A DNA stretch of 64,000 nucleotides from Catonia carolina (Eukaryota; Arthropoda; Insecta; Hemiptera; Achilidae). The position numbers and the translations under genes are program-made. Under the pieces are notes generated by a model. The model was not told where the DNA came from. It saw only the letters and a list, made by a program, of their open reading frames with translations, and ran no database searches. Shown here piece after piece: positions 24,101 through 39,100 of this stretch (position 1 is the stretch's first letter; the number at the start of each line of letters is the position of its first letter). Location: assembly GCA_035578175.1 (NCBI GenBank), contig JAQMRL010000004.1, forward strand, positions 37,812,901 to 37,876,900, read 5' to 3'.

Positions 24101-27100
24101 GGTTGTCTATACGTATCACTACTTTTATTAGCTGTGATTGTTGCCTGAAATTACAAGAAAAATACAAAATTTAGTTCTAAGTTTGTTGCAACACTACTAA
24201 AAAGACATATTTTATCGCTATCAAATTTGACTTGCAGTTCAATACTATCTATTGTACAGATACATAATAGAAAAAAGAAAGGTATTAGGTAATTTGTTGT
24301 TGTTTAGGTCATCAGCCGAAAGGCTCGTTTGAACCTCTAGAGGCTTTACTAAGTAAAACAAGAAGTGAGGAAGTTTACAATTGCCTTCCTCACTGCAAGG
24401 AAAAGTTTGCTTATTAGCATACCAGGCCCTCCAAAAAGCATATTTTTTCCACCCTGCAAATGACACCTACTTTATTCACCATAGGATCTGCCTCTATAAT
24501 GAAATTCATTACTCTCAGAGAAGATAACTGTGACTAGTGTCTTTTACACTTGTACCTCTTCTGTTCTTAAATGCTTCAGTCATATAATTGGGTGACCATG
24601 TGATAAGAAACAACATTTTTTTTTGCAGCCCTGGAACTAACAGATAGCGTGAAAATAATTTAACACTCCGCCTTCCTGTTATTGGCAATAACAGGTAAGT
24701 ATGCTTATCTTCTGTTAAATTTTTTCAGTCTTAAATCACAAAGGTTTGAGAGTGATTGAATCAAAATTATATATGTAGTCCCATGTTTTTACCAGTCCTT
24801 TTGGAACATAAACTTGAAAGTAAACATTAATAGGCTTACCTCAAACGTGTACATATAAGCGACAGAAGTTTCATTTGAATTAATTGGCCACCATAATTGA
24901 ACATTTTTTATATTTAGTCTTCCCTCACAGTTGTTCAGTTCAGCCACTAAATTATTCTTAGCGCAAAATAACTTTCCATTGCAGGTATCTTCTTTCCCGC
25001 CACAAATTATAATTTTGTAATCAACGTAACCTGGAGAATTCAGAACTTAAGAAAACTTTTTTATAATTATTTTAAATATTTAAAAATCATTGCATCTACA
25101 GCTTGGTCATTAGTGACTCTTGCGGATTAGATGAAACAGTGACTTTTAATATCTTGAAATCTACAGATCCAAACTGAAGATTTTCAGCTTTGTAGAATAA
25201 GTCTAGTACATTAAGTACTACTCCATGGAGTAACTTTATTACAATTTATTGGAATATAAGAAAACTTTTTAGTTTTTTATTATATTTCCTTAGTAAAACC
25301 AGCTTCGAGCTTAAGCTTCTTTTCATTCTTCTGTTGGCGAAAAATGATACTATCCAAATATTTTGGAAGGCTATATCTGTTAGGGTTGCCTTATGATAAA
25401 ATTTATAGAATTTTGATTTGGAAAAATATAATATAATCAAAAACTGAATGAATCGAAAGATATCTACGAAAGATTTATTTTTGCTCAAACTTCTGAGCCA
25501 CATAAGGTGAGTGTTGAGATTTGAAGGTTTCTAACTTTGTAACACAGACTCTCAGAATTGATTCTACCTCTCCAAACCATTTTTATTATAATAAAAGGCT
25601 TGGTCAGAGAGTACCTACACAGAGTGAACCAGTTGTAGCAAATTTTTTATGTCGCAAATTTTCTTTAGTGATTAAAATAGATTTTAGTACTTGTTGATTC
25701 TATGTACAAATCATTTACATTTGTGTTCGCATGTCTTTCCAAGTTTAAAGACGAATTGAACAATTATTGTTGATGGAATCCAGAGCTGTATATTTAATTA
25801 GTATCTAGTTTCCTTAAGTAACTGTAATGGGGGAATCATTGATAATAGAGTAGTAAACATTAGCCTGATATAAAAATTAGAGAATGATGTTATAAATGTT
25901 ATAATAGAAATATATTTGTACAAGAGACTCAACTTTTAGAGCTTGTTTTGTATTTGAAAACATATAATTCCAATTATTATCTTCGGATATTTGTGGTAGA
26001 CAAAATTTTATCAATAAATGGACAAATAGAAAAATCTTTGATGACAGTTTTAAGCATAATATATTTTTTTATTTTTTTTTAACTTCTATGAATACTATTT
26101 ACAATCAGTTAAAAATTATTTAACTGAGAGTACATTTTATAACATTAGAAAATAACTGAATGCATTGTATGTTCGTGTTTCAATTGAATGTTTAAGAAAA
26201 GAAAAGTCATTCTTCAATAATGCAATAATTTTTTTTGCTATTAAACATTCAGTCAAAACATGTACATACTGCATTTTTTACAGCCTTTGTTGTCATGTGG
26301 TTATGTGATATTGCAATAATTATTATTGTTGTTCTGTGTGACTTATTTAACAATTAACTTAGTTTTACAAACCGGGTTAAAATAATAAATTTAAATAAGA
26401 GAAAAAGGAGAATTGGAGGTGAAAGAGGAGAAGGAGTTGAAGAGAGAGAAGGAAGTGTAAGGAAAGGAGAAGAGGAGGAGGAGGTTGTAAAATATGAGCA
26501 GGGAGAAGAGGAGGAAATGGTGATGGAGGAGGGACAGGTGGAGGAGAACAAAAAGGAGGTAGAGAGAATTATGAAAAGGAGAGGACTAGGAGAAGAAAGA
26601 GGAGAAGGAGGAGGAAGAAGAAAAGAAGGAGAAGGAGAAGAAGGGAGAGAAGAAGGAGTAAGAAAAGAAGAAGAGCAGGAGGTGGTAAAATATGAAAAGG
26701 GAGAAGAAGAGGAGTAGGTGCTGGCGGAGGAGGAGAAGGAACAGGAGAAAGAGGAGGAGGGGAGAGAAGAAAGAGTAAGAGAAGGAGCAAGGTCTGTAAA
26801 ATATGAGAAGGGAAAAGAAGAAGAAGGACAGGAGAACAAGAACAAAAAGGAGGAGAAAAAGGAGATGAAGGAAGAGAAGGATGAGGAGAATAGTGCGGAG
26901 GGGAGGAGAAGGAAGAGGAGAAGGAGGAGGAATATGATGGCGACATAAAGAAAGAAAAAATTAAATAATTTACCTTCAGTACCATCAAACCCAGTCGTGA
27001 TTTCAATGTCACAAATATAAATTTTTGGCGTAGTAAATAATGTGACCGGCCTGTTAATTCCGCCATAATTATAATAATCGCAGTTCATTGTATACAATGT

Positions 27101-30100
27101 GTAATTTATACTTCTTCTGCGGAACAAAATACACAATTTTAAAACAATGAACTGATAAAGATTAGTTTTAAAGATATATGTGACGAATATGGATTCAATA
27201 AAAAATATACATATGAATATAGATCTGTCATCCCGTACCTTGTTATGTCTGCATTTTGTTAATTACTATAGATGCAACAATTATATCTGTAGTATATTGC
27301 TGTTGATAACATATTTGATATTATCAATGCTGGCTGGTATTTTTATTGTGATTGAGGGGATTGACTTTTAAATTAAAAAAAAAAAAAAAAAATAAAATAA
27401 AATATTATTATAGCGTTACCACTTCTACTAAAGCGCTGTACTACCATGTGCTCCACAGTACCATCTCGCATAAGAAAATTCTACAGTTCTCTGTTGAGGA
27501 AAGCAAAGCATTCACGGATACAGTTTCCACTCGCATCAGATAAAATCAAAAGGCGATATTTCCTTCTATCAGAGGACAAGTTTCAATGTGATTCAATCAA
27601 TAGGAGGAAGTACAGCTTTCTCCATTGTAGGCAGGTTAACAACTATAAAAGTAAATGTGATCGGGCTAACATTGTGTTCTGGACTCCAATGAAGATTCAT
27701 CGCCGATAAAAAGTAATATCACTGCTAAACAATGAGATTCTCCAGCTACCACCATCTCAATCGTAATAACAGCAGCTTCAATTACACACTATCCTCAACG
27801 TTAGTCTACTTGCCCCATTTGAGCAACACCGAAAAGGTCTTTTTCATGATCACCACTATATGATGATTATTGTCACCATTTAATGGTATATTTCTTTAAA
27901 AGTTATCTTCGTCAAGTAAAATTTTAATAAAATTAATCTAACAGCATAAATAAAAATATAAGACTAAAAAAAGGAAGAAAATAATAAGATGTTATTTAAT
28001 GAATGTATAAAAACACCAAAATTATAATCTAGGTTATAGGCGCACTTGACTAGAATATACTGTACATAGAAATATTATATGCAATGATTTGTATTGAAAA
28101 ATTACTCAGAAATTAGATAAGAGTTAAACAAAAGTTGTTTACTCGTACTCATTTTACAGACTTTTTCTTGTCCCTAATGTGTGTACATTGCAATCTGTTC
28201 GATTCTGAACAATAAGCAACCCCATGACCCAATGAGATGTGGATGATGTGTATGATGTGTAAAGGTGGTGTGGTCTCGTAGAGACCCAGGCCGACCATTC
28301 CTGAGAGAGTATGGTTAATTGAACCCCAACCATCAAAGTACACGGGTAACCACTGTCTAGTATTCAACTCTGTATAAAAGTAACTAACTTGACTAAGATT
28401 TGAACCAGGAACCTTCAACTCCAAAAATCAGCTGTTAAATAGCTGACTCGCGGCGACGACTATCTCTAGACCAGACCGGTGGGTTATATTACTCACTGAT
28501 TGCAATTATGTCACTTAGATTACTATCACAATTACAAACACAAAACTTGTTAAGAATAGAACCAGAGATCTTCACGTCTATGTTCTTGCATTTTAATATT
28601 TTACCACCAATTACAAAACAACCCCGGACTTCGTAATCTTTGGATAATCCGAAAAAATGTGCATAATTATCAAAAATAATCCAAAAATACAGTAGTTAAA
28701 TGTGTAACACGAAGCAGCTTATTTTCCATTCAGAAGCAACAAAAGCACTGGAAATAGCACTGTAGTAAGCAGAGCAGTACAACAATGGTATGCACATAGA
28801 CGTTATGTTTATGAGACACAGGCGAAATAAACCATCAAAATGCCAACATCATCAAGGTTTTTCATCATCAAGGTTTCATCATCAGGATTTTTCATCATCA
28901 AGGTTTTCTGCATTACAATAAAAATTTATTGATTTTATGAAGCCAGACAGTAGTGAAATGTATATTTTTTGTATTTACTGATGAACTAGAAAAAATGTTT
29001 TACCAGTACGTGATTTATATTTTAAGTAGGCTATGTCTCGTATTAAAAACTTGGTTATGTTTGTTTTCTATTCTCAACTACACTGTTTATCATTTTTTTA
29101 ATTTAATTTTTATGTTGGGAAGCATTCTAGGCTTTAAAAATATATTTTTCGTTATAAAACTACTTGATTTTTATTTTGAAACACATTTTAAATGTAAAAA
29201 GCATGTTTTAAAAAAGGATTAACCAAAATTTTGGATTATCAAGATCGATGTGTAATTTAATAACCAACCAAAGAAGTTTTATGTAGTATTTTTTATGATT
29301 TTACACTATTAGGCCCTATGCATAAAAAAAGTAGAAATCAGTTTGAATTAACAAAAATTTTGGATAATCGAGATAGATTTGTGATTTAATAACCAACCAA
29401 AAAAAGTTTTATATGGTATTTTTTATGATTTTACGTTAATTATTAATTGAATTATACAAGAATACTGACATAATTTCAAAAATTGTTGATAAAATATTTT
29501 TATGATACAAATAAAAATTTATTGCTGAAATTATGAATGAAATCAATAATATTTCGAGTTTTGAATGTTATTTCTATTTATCTCTATTGAATATATTCTT
29601 TATAAAAAATATAACCGTACAATACAGCAGCTTCTTTACGTACGAAAATACAGTTCTGATCATCTTACAAATAAAAATGTATGCAATCTTTTACAAAAAA
29701 CACACAACTGAACTCTACATAATTTATAAAATAAATCATCATGTGGTTTTATAGTAAAGTCGATATAAGAAATATATCTATATATTTATAGTAGATGTAA
29801 AATTATGCAAATATTTGACATTCCAAATGTATAAAGTTTTTGTATTGAATAAAAAACAATATAAACTAATGTGAATGTGATTCTGTTAATATTTTTATTG
29901 TATTTAAATTACATACGCATCAGTTTCAAATGTCTTAATAGTCATCTGTGGTAATGTGTTTTCATTAAGAGCATTGTTAATAGATAATGTTAGATTATTT
30001 TTAATTCCAGCCTTAATTACATCTGTCAATTCAACCTGGAATGGAAGATATCCACCAATATTTTCACCGACTGGATTGCCGTTCAGCCACTAGAAAACAA

Positions 30101-33100
30101 AAAAACAGTCTAATTAATTTTTACTTTCTCTAGCCTATATGAATACATAGGAAGGAAAGTATTGTTTTCATGTCGATTTTTCAAAATCGAGTTTTTACCG
30201 GATTTACAAGTTTTCAGACCTCCTGAACCTTGAAACTTGAAACTTAAGTTAGATACTAATACCGGACCCGACACGAACATTTTCATCAAAATTGGCCAAC
30301 CGGAAGCAGTAGTTTATTCATGTCATTTTTCACTTTTTTGCGATTTTCTCAAAAACCGCTCCTACGATTTTTTTAAAAATCGCCTCATTTACTAAATTTT
30401 GTATGCTCTACAAGATAGGGTAAGCCATGTCTGCTGAAATTCTTGGAGAGGCTGTTTTCTTGTAAAAAATTGTTTTTTTTAAGATTGCGGCTTTAATACG
30501 CAGTTTAGCAAAAAAATGTATAATAAAAGTTGCCGAGAATTTAAAATCCTACAACTTTTATTTCAAATATTTTTTAAAATAACGCTTAGTTTATCGGTAA
30601 TCAGCAATTTTACTTTTTTCTCACGAAAACGTGTCAAGAAATCAATTTTTTAAAAGATTTCTAGTATGCATTTTACAACAAATGTGTATGGTCAGATTAA
30701 TAGGAAATTAAAAGATCTACAACTTTTATTCAGAGCATTTTTCTCTACAGAGCCTAGTTTAGTGTAAACGGTGATTTTCCGTATTTTTAAGGCAAACTGG
30801 AGTTGATTTTCATTTTGCGTCTTTCACTTATGATTAAATTAAGGTTATGTTTATTAAGGTTAGTTTTTTGTTTATTACTAATTTTAGGTTACATTGTTCA
30901 TTATTTTCATTGGCAGGAGAAAGTCGTGTGAGTGTTTCATACCAGATTTTTTTTCATTTAGTTTGTACGGCAGTAAATTGTGTTCTCGTACATATTGTTA
31001 ATTCCATAACACCTGGTACTTTCACCCTTTTAGTGCTACGAGCCAATCACATCGGGCGATGTAGTACTGTGGTCCCCGTTTATAATGCGGTTGTAGGGAG
31101 CCATTCACTTACCCTTGTTTTATTACCTACCATGGTAAATGAAGTCAGGAATTTTCGTACTTACTACAAAACGTACTTTGCGCCTATGAATGTTAGAACT
31201 TAGTGGTTGTGCATAATATTACCTACAATTAGTCTGTCGTATAAAATTTGGCACTAAAAAGTAGCAAGTAATAATTATACAAAATAGTGAAAATAATAAT
31301 TTTTGGTGAAAGTTTACTTAACTCCTCTGTTTAACCACGAGAAGTTTTTGTTTTTGTTTCCATATGAATTTCTCTTTTTTTTGTTTATTGATTTGTTTTG
31401 AAAATGTATTAATACTACCAGCAATAATGTTTACAATTAAATAAAAAGAAAGTAACCGCGTTAATGGTTTTTAGGAGGACACCACCCATTAATAATTCTC
31501 CAAATAACGATAAATGTTTAAATCTCAATTTATATTTTTGTACGCGTAATTACTGTTGGAGTTGCGTAAATACAAATCATGTTTCTACTTCATCGGTGTT
31601 TCAATCGTCTTTGTGCAATTCCTGGTAGGTCTGGATAATTCATATTGCATGTTAAAGGATTATTGTGATTTTTAAGTTTGTCTCTGAACCTACGGTACAA
31701 TTTTAGATATGTGTTGTTGTTTAGGTCATCAGCCAAAAGGCTGGTTTGAATCTCTAGAGGCTTTACTAAGTCAAACAAGGAGTGAGGTGTTTTACCATTG
31801 CTCAATGCCTTCCTCACTGAGTTGAAAAGTATGCTTACCAGCATGTCAGGCCCACTGAAAAGCATTTCTTTCCACCCTGCAAATGACATCTTCACTTCAT
31901 TCACCACAGGGTCTGCCTGTATAATGAAATTCATTACTCTCAGAGGAGATAACTCTGACTAGTGTCTTTACACCTCTACCTCTCCTGCTCTTAAATGCTT
32001 CAGTCATATAATTGGCTGACCATGTGATAAGAAATAAAACTATTTTTTGTAGCCCTGGAACTAGCAGATCGAGTGCTGCAAATAATTTAGATAAAACTAC
32101 GTATACAATTTTTAAATCTTTCATAATATCAAATGAAACATTTTATAATATAAAATGGTAATAAAATTTTATTTATAATTAAATATCATATATTAATTTC
32201 TTAGATTTGATTTTTTAAGTTGTTTCAAATGTGTGATTTGGAGTTGCTTCCATCTCTAGAATATATTACTAAGTATAGAGAAGAATTTAGAAGTAGTAAT
32301 TTAGTTTTACTGTGCGTAAAATAAAATAAAGTAGTTACCTATCTTTTATTTTTGTACATCAATATTTTAAAAACCATTTTCCTTCCACTAGGTGTTATAA
32401 AAAATATAATAATAAATTTATCTCTGTAATTCAGGTAAATCCATTGTTATTGGGAAATACTAAATATAATGTGGACTTTATATTGTACAAGTATTTCCCA
32501 CAACAACAACTACACAATTGTATTTATAGCTATTATATTTTGTACTTATTGTAATTATGATTACTGTAATTACCTGCTTAATTTAAAAATTACAAAAATG
32601 TAAATTAGATACATTTAAAAGTACTTCATTAACTTAAGAATGTAGTAAAATGTATATTAAAAATGAAATAATATTGAACAAAAGATACTATTCACGTTTA
32701 AAAACAAAACAGAGAATATTTAAATTATCTATTACACTGTCGTACGTATCATTTACAAAAATGCTTATTCAACAAGCCAAAACCTTGGGAAAACCTTGGG
32801 TTAACATCATCTCATTCGATTTGACAATGTAAACAAACAAAATATATTGCCGCATTGGCGTAGTCGGTAACGTGCTCGCCTCTCATCATCCGGTCCTGGG
32901 TTCGAATCCCACTCGGGCACGGCATATTTTCATACGTTACAAAAAATCATTTCATCCTCATTACGCACAGTTACACCCCAATGTCGTCGCTAATGACCTT
33001 GCAGTTGATGCGACGTTAAATAAATAAATTAAAAAAAAGAAGATATTGAGTTCGAATTCCACTCAGACACGACATATTTTCATACGTTACAAAAAAAAAT

Positions 33101-36100
33101 CATTTCATCATTCACTCATTCACAATAACTACAACCCAACGTCGTGGCTAATGACCACAGTAGTTGATGCGACGTTAAATAAAACAAAGAAAAAAAAGAT
33201 ATTGCTTAAATTATAGTTTGTTTTTAGTTTAATTTTATTTTCAGTCACATCAACATCTTGGTTATCAGCGAATGATATGGGGTTTAAAGCAATGGGTTTT
33301 GATGCGTTATAATTCTCGGACACTAGCCGGGAATGGAACCGTCCGTCCTTTACGGGAGCGGCAAATTTAATTTTTTCTTTTAAGTTTATTTAAAGTCAAC
33401 AGCTTGGTTATTAGTGTTTACGTTGGGTTATCTAACTTTAACGGTAGGTTTCGACTTGTAATGATATTCAGACCCTATCCGGGAATCGAACCTGGGATCA
33501 TTGATAACATTTTTGCAAAAAGAAAAAAAGAAAATAATGATTCTCTTTTAATTTACATGTTTAACAAAAATTTAGTCTATTTATGTAAAGTTAATACTAA
33601 GTAAACTTACAACTTTTGAAGCATGATTTACGCCCCCAAAATGAACAAATATTCTTTTATTATAATCTGGGTGCCAATACCTTGGTATATAAAATGAATT
33701 CTGATACCAAGACCAACCCAAAAAATCACGTATTGTTGAGTTAGCTGTAATGTCATTAAAACTTGCAGGAACCGGCATCTGTATTGTATCACCAGTCTGA
33801 AATAAAAGAACAAAATAATAATAAAACATATAAAATTCATTTAAAAACAGTATGTATTATGGTACTTAGTATTCTAATTCTGAGATGAAAGCAGATTGCA
33901 GGCATCTGAAATGAAATTTTTACGGTAAATATATGAATGTAGTAGAGAAGTCCGTTTTAAGAATGTAGAGATAAGGAAAGAACTTAACATCTTCGCCATA
34001 AACGATAGGGTACTGCAAATAAATTACAGTGGATAGAGCATGTGGACAGGGTGAGCGAGAATAGGATACCTAAGCAGGCGTTGGGTTACAAACCGGAAGG
34101 TAGGAGAGACTGAGGGAGCCCGAGGAAGAGATGGGTAGATTTCAGAGGTTTGGAACGGGCAGAAATGCCTAATCCTTGAAGGGCAGAAGAAGAAGCAGTA
34201 TTCTATATTTATTATATCTCTTTATACAGTATTCAGATTACTGCGCATCTGTACGCTGTAACAGAATTAAGCACGTTCAACTCTGTAGAAATTTAATAAA
34301 CAATTTATTACGGTCATCTACTAAATTCAGATATGGCGTGTGTTTATTATCTATTTTCATCTAACACTCTCCATCGTCTGCATTAACAATAATGTATAAA
34401 ATCGTCGTAACATAAACAATTACAGATGTAATTTCCAATTGCAAATAAGTAAATAAATTTTAAATTAAAATTAAAAAAATACATAAAGAAAATGTTTAAA
34501 TAAAGTGGAAAAATAACAGAAAACAAAACGTTTGTTTCTCATATAATACATACTCGTGTTAATTAAAAGATAAGAAATTTGCATTATCAAATTATCTCTT
34601 TAAATTTTTTCCGTTTAGCATATCATTGTGTTTTAGATGTGCAAATTATTCCAACGTGGTGTTTTGAATCCTTAATTAAAAAATATTTATATACTAATTA
34701 GAGAAGGGAATTTAGTAAAACTTTGCAACAATTTAACTCAGAAAATAAAATGTTTCATTCTGGTTGCCAATCAGTGATATTTTTATTTACCGTATTTCTG
34801 TTTTTAGGAAAGTCATAACTTCGTTAAATTTTGCGTGGTTTGCTAGGAAACTGGTTACTTCCTACCATTTTAATGTTTTTCACAGTTTACAGTACACTAA
34901 AAAGTTCTTTGGTTTCTCTTCGTTTAAGATATTTCAGTTTAATTTACGGAAATAATTGTTTAAAAACAACTCTTAGGATATGTTATATTGGCTGTAATAA
35001 AAGCTTCTGAACAGAAAATAATTCTTGAAATTTTTTTGAGTGCTTTTAGATGTTCGGTTAAATCGTAATATGTTTTAAAACAAAACGACGTCGAATAATA
35101 ATTGGAAATATAATTATTTTTGATGGCAAAAATATTGAATTTTAAGTTTCCAGGCCTTGTACTTCTAGAGATTGTGTGATGATTGAGTCAGTCAGCGAAT
35201 GGTATTTTGAGTTTAAATAATAGTTATACACACAAAAACGATTGCAAATACATACAAAATTTTATTTCTTAAATTTAACAAGAATGTCAATAAGTGACGA
35301 ACATAATAACAACCATTGTTTGTTGTTTGTTGTTTAGGTCAACAGCCAAAAGGCTGGTTTGAACCTCTAGAGGTTTTACTAAGTAAAACGAGGAGTGAGG
35401 TGGTTTACCATTGCCTTCCTCACTGAGTGGAAAAATACGCTTATCAGCATGCCGGGCCCTCTGAAAAGCACATATTTTCCACTCTGTAAATGACACCTTC
35501 ACTTCATTCACCACAGGGTCTGGCTGTACAATGAAATGCATTACTTTCAGAGAAGATAACTCTGATTAGTGTCTTTTACACCTCTACCTCTTCTGTTCTT
35601 AAATGATCCAGTCATTTAATTGACTGACCATGTGATAAGAAACAGAACTATTTATTTTAGCCCTGCAACAAACAGATTGAGTGTAAATAATTTGACACTC
35701 CACCTGTCTGTTATGGGCAGATAACAACCATTATCATAACAATTTACATTATTATTGTCGGTCATATAATATAACCCACACTGCCATATTAATAACGTGC
35801 TATTATGACGACATAAAAACATGAATAGATTAACTTATCGCGTAATTACTATTTGTGGATAAATATGATGCCATTCAAATTATGCCATACTATACCGAAG
35901 TAAATATCTATATCAGAGTTTATAACCAAATTCTTCTCATTAATATTCAGCTTTACTGTTCATGCATTACCTTTACTATAATGTTCAAGGTATTTAGCGT
36001 TTTAAGTGAAAAACTATACTAATATTATAAAGACAAAGCGTGTTTTTGTGCAGGCTAATTTTAAAAACTACTGAACGCATTTTTAAGAAATTTTGACAGC

Positions 36101-39100
36101 ATATTCGTATTTATATTCACAGCAACAATTCATTATAAAAATTTCAAAAATAATAACCTTAAGGGCCCTAATGATGATTTTCATAAATATAAGTGTGTGC
36201 ACTTTTTATCGAATTATTTGGAAGCCTGTATCTTCTTAATCGTTACAGCTAAAGTTTCATGCCTATGGAAGGAAATAGTAAGCATTTCAAAATCTTTACA
36301 ATGACATATTAGAAAGTCCTTCACGATAGTTCCTGAGGAACAGTGGTATAGGGCATACTCCGTACTTATTATTGTTACAGTAATATAGTGCTAGCACGAC
36401 CCACTAGCTGGTCTCAATATTGGTACATGACGTCTCTAGTAGCACAAAAAGTATAAAATTAAAATTTTGGGTAACCCCTTGACTTCAACGAAAGATTAAC
36501 GTAACGTAAACGTCATATCAAAATTTTTAATATTTAAATGTGTTGCATTTTTTTGATACTTCAATTACTAATTAGTTCCATTATTTTCATGAACTATTTA
36601 TCACCGTACTCGAGTGAATGAGCAATACTTGAGTTAAACAAAAAATGTATTTATTTACACAAGCAGTGGTATTAGACAAAACAATGATTCATAATTTATA
36701 AATTCTTAAAAGTGTCTGCTGAACGCTAATTGATTAAATTATTTGAATTGTTGGTTACATAATGCACAAAATGACTACTTTGTTTTCATAACAATGATTT
36801 TAGACTATACACTATCCCATAGAACCATGCGTCACGTCAAAACATAGGTGTATTAAAATTGTAATTGAACTTAGCGCGATCCAATCGAGACAAAAAAAGG
36901 TTTTTTCTTATCAGATGAAACTTGCTATATAGTATACGTTATTTAGATAGCTGTCGGGAATGTGTGTATTAAATTTGAAAATTATGTGAATGATTTCCCA
37001 AAAAATTCTCAAAATTAGCAATGGTGACAGGGTTATATATATATGATTATTATGATAGTAGTTATTATTATGCACTCGAGCAACTACTTATTTCTATTTG
37101 CTTAATAAATCAATACTCGATATTAATTACATGTTTGAAAGACAGTAATGAATGGAGTAGGAAATGACAGTACTTATTTATAAATGTAAATAAATAAATT
37201 TTATCTAAATTACTTAAAAATAAATAGGTTGTCTCATAAATTTAACTGGGACTATTTATAATATTTATTAAAAATATTATTATCACAATTATTAAAAAGG
37301 CGGAAAATTTTAATGATATAAACTCTTTCGAATTGTTGACTCTTTTCGTAAAAGAAACAATTATAAAATTCAATATTTTATCTAAACGTCGAGTATTAAA
37401 TAATAAATTTGTAACTTAACAAAAAATTGAACTAAAAATTTTATTTTTTATCTTTAAAAAGAATGAGTTTTAGTTATTTAGTTCATAATTGTTTTGTGTA
37501 CTCGTATTCTATACGAAAATTTATTATTTATTTATTTAATTTACACCTAATGGAAACGATCAGAAAAATAAAACTAAAATTTTACGGACAACTATATTTA
37601 ATTGATGACAAACGATTGAAAAAACAAATTTTTAAGACACTAAACAATAGACCTAAGGTGTGGGATAGCTGGTTCAAGGAAGTCGAAAAGGCTATTGAGA
37701 AAACCAGAATAAAACAAAAACATTTAATGAACCGAACCAAATTCAGGCAACTAATTACGGACTTTAGAAGCTTGGATTGTTAAAATAAATTAATGTAAAC
37801 AATTTTTCAACTAAATATCTCGGATTACATCTACAGGGACATTGGAGGGTACATTCATTTAAACAGAAACAGCTAGACTGACATTTTAAAAATTCTGTAG
37901 GCTACTCGGGCTGAAATCATAGTTATCGCTTTAAAACAGACATTTAATTTATATAAACGTATTCAAACCGGTCTGGAAAACAAGTAATGGAGCGCATACA
38001 GTAATTTAATTATCAAATTTATTCAGGGTTTTCAGTCGAAGGTCCTCCGAGCTCTAACAGCTGCACTGTGGTACACAACAGATAATCATATTAAAAAAGA
38101 TTTATTTATTTCAACAGCTAACGAAGAAATATCAAAATTGTTTTGGCGTTTAAAAAACGGCTTAAATACTTGGTATGTAATTATTTTGCTATTAATTTAC
38201 TGGAGAACATTGGTACGAAAGCTGAAAAGGAAGCATTCATCTGACTTATTTTTTATTGAGTCAATTTAATTCCTACTTTAATTCCTGATTTTGTTTTTAA
38301 AATTTAGCTTCGTTATTATGCGAAATTAACTGTTTTTATTTTGTAAAGGTATGTACAATCGGTGCAAGTTATATTCACTTCAAGCAGAAGAACTTGTCTA
38401 CTTAACGTACCTTGGTATACATTCATACCAATGAGATATCACAAGAAAATGAAGTTTTATATATTTGGGTTTCCATTTAGATCGTAGACTTTCTTGTGGA
38501 CATGATACTTAAACGAAACGATGACAATAAAATAATCGTACAAAATGATTCAATAACTATAAATCAGACCACCTCTGTGACGTAGTGACTAGCGCGTTAG
38601 CCTACAAAATGAAAAGTTCCGGGTTCAATTCCCGGCTAAGGTCTGGAAATTTTAACATGTTAAAACCCACCGTTACAGTACCATAATCCAGAGTAGTCAC
38701 AAATGACCAAGCTGTCGATGCCACTTTAAAGAAACGAAAACTCTGGCGTAAAACACTCACAAAACTTTATCTTGCCAATGCAAATAATTAACAACATTAT
38801 ACCCTAACATTAGTAATAAAACATTACAAATAACAAAAAACTGACCTCAAAAAACATAACCTTATTTTAATCATGAGCAAATGATGCAAAACAACTTTAG
38901 TTTGGCTTAAAAATACGGAAAAATGCCTACTAATGCTGAAATCTTAAAAAATTTATTTTTTACGAGAAAACTGCCTTTTCAAGAATTTCAGCAGACTGGT
39001 GACTACCCTATCTTGTAGAGCGTAAAACATTTAGTAAATGAGGAGATTTAAAAAAAATGGTAGGAGCCATTTTTGAGAAAATGCAGAAAAGTGAAAAGTG

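Noticed and set aside
26354..27136. 260-codon open frame, serine/phenylalanine-rich, minus strand
   Set aside because: It is GUSB exon 4 read through its donor into the polypyrimidine tract; low-complexity composition explains the openness.
28846..28910. Short CATCATCAAGG repeats considered as a CRISPR-like array
   Set aside because: No spacers; a simple minisatellite within a Tigger relic in eukaryotic DNA.
29913..29916. Alternative exon 3 donor TAT|GTAATT
   Set aside because: It would leave phase 0, while exon 4 needs phase 2 to read NYTLYTMNCDYYNYGG.
30847..31203. 118-codon plus-strand frame
   Set aside because: Overlaps the SINE-3 copy and resembles no protein; AT-rich coincidence.
32849..32924. 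Possible tRNA gene
   Set aside because: A and B boxes are good, but acceptor pairing is incomplete and a SINE body with an A-rich tail follows; the same head-body layout recurs nearby.
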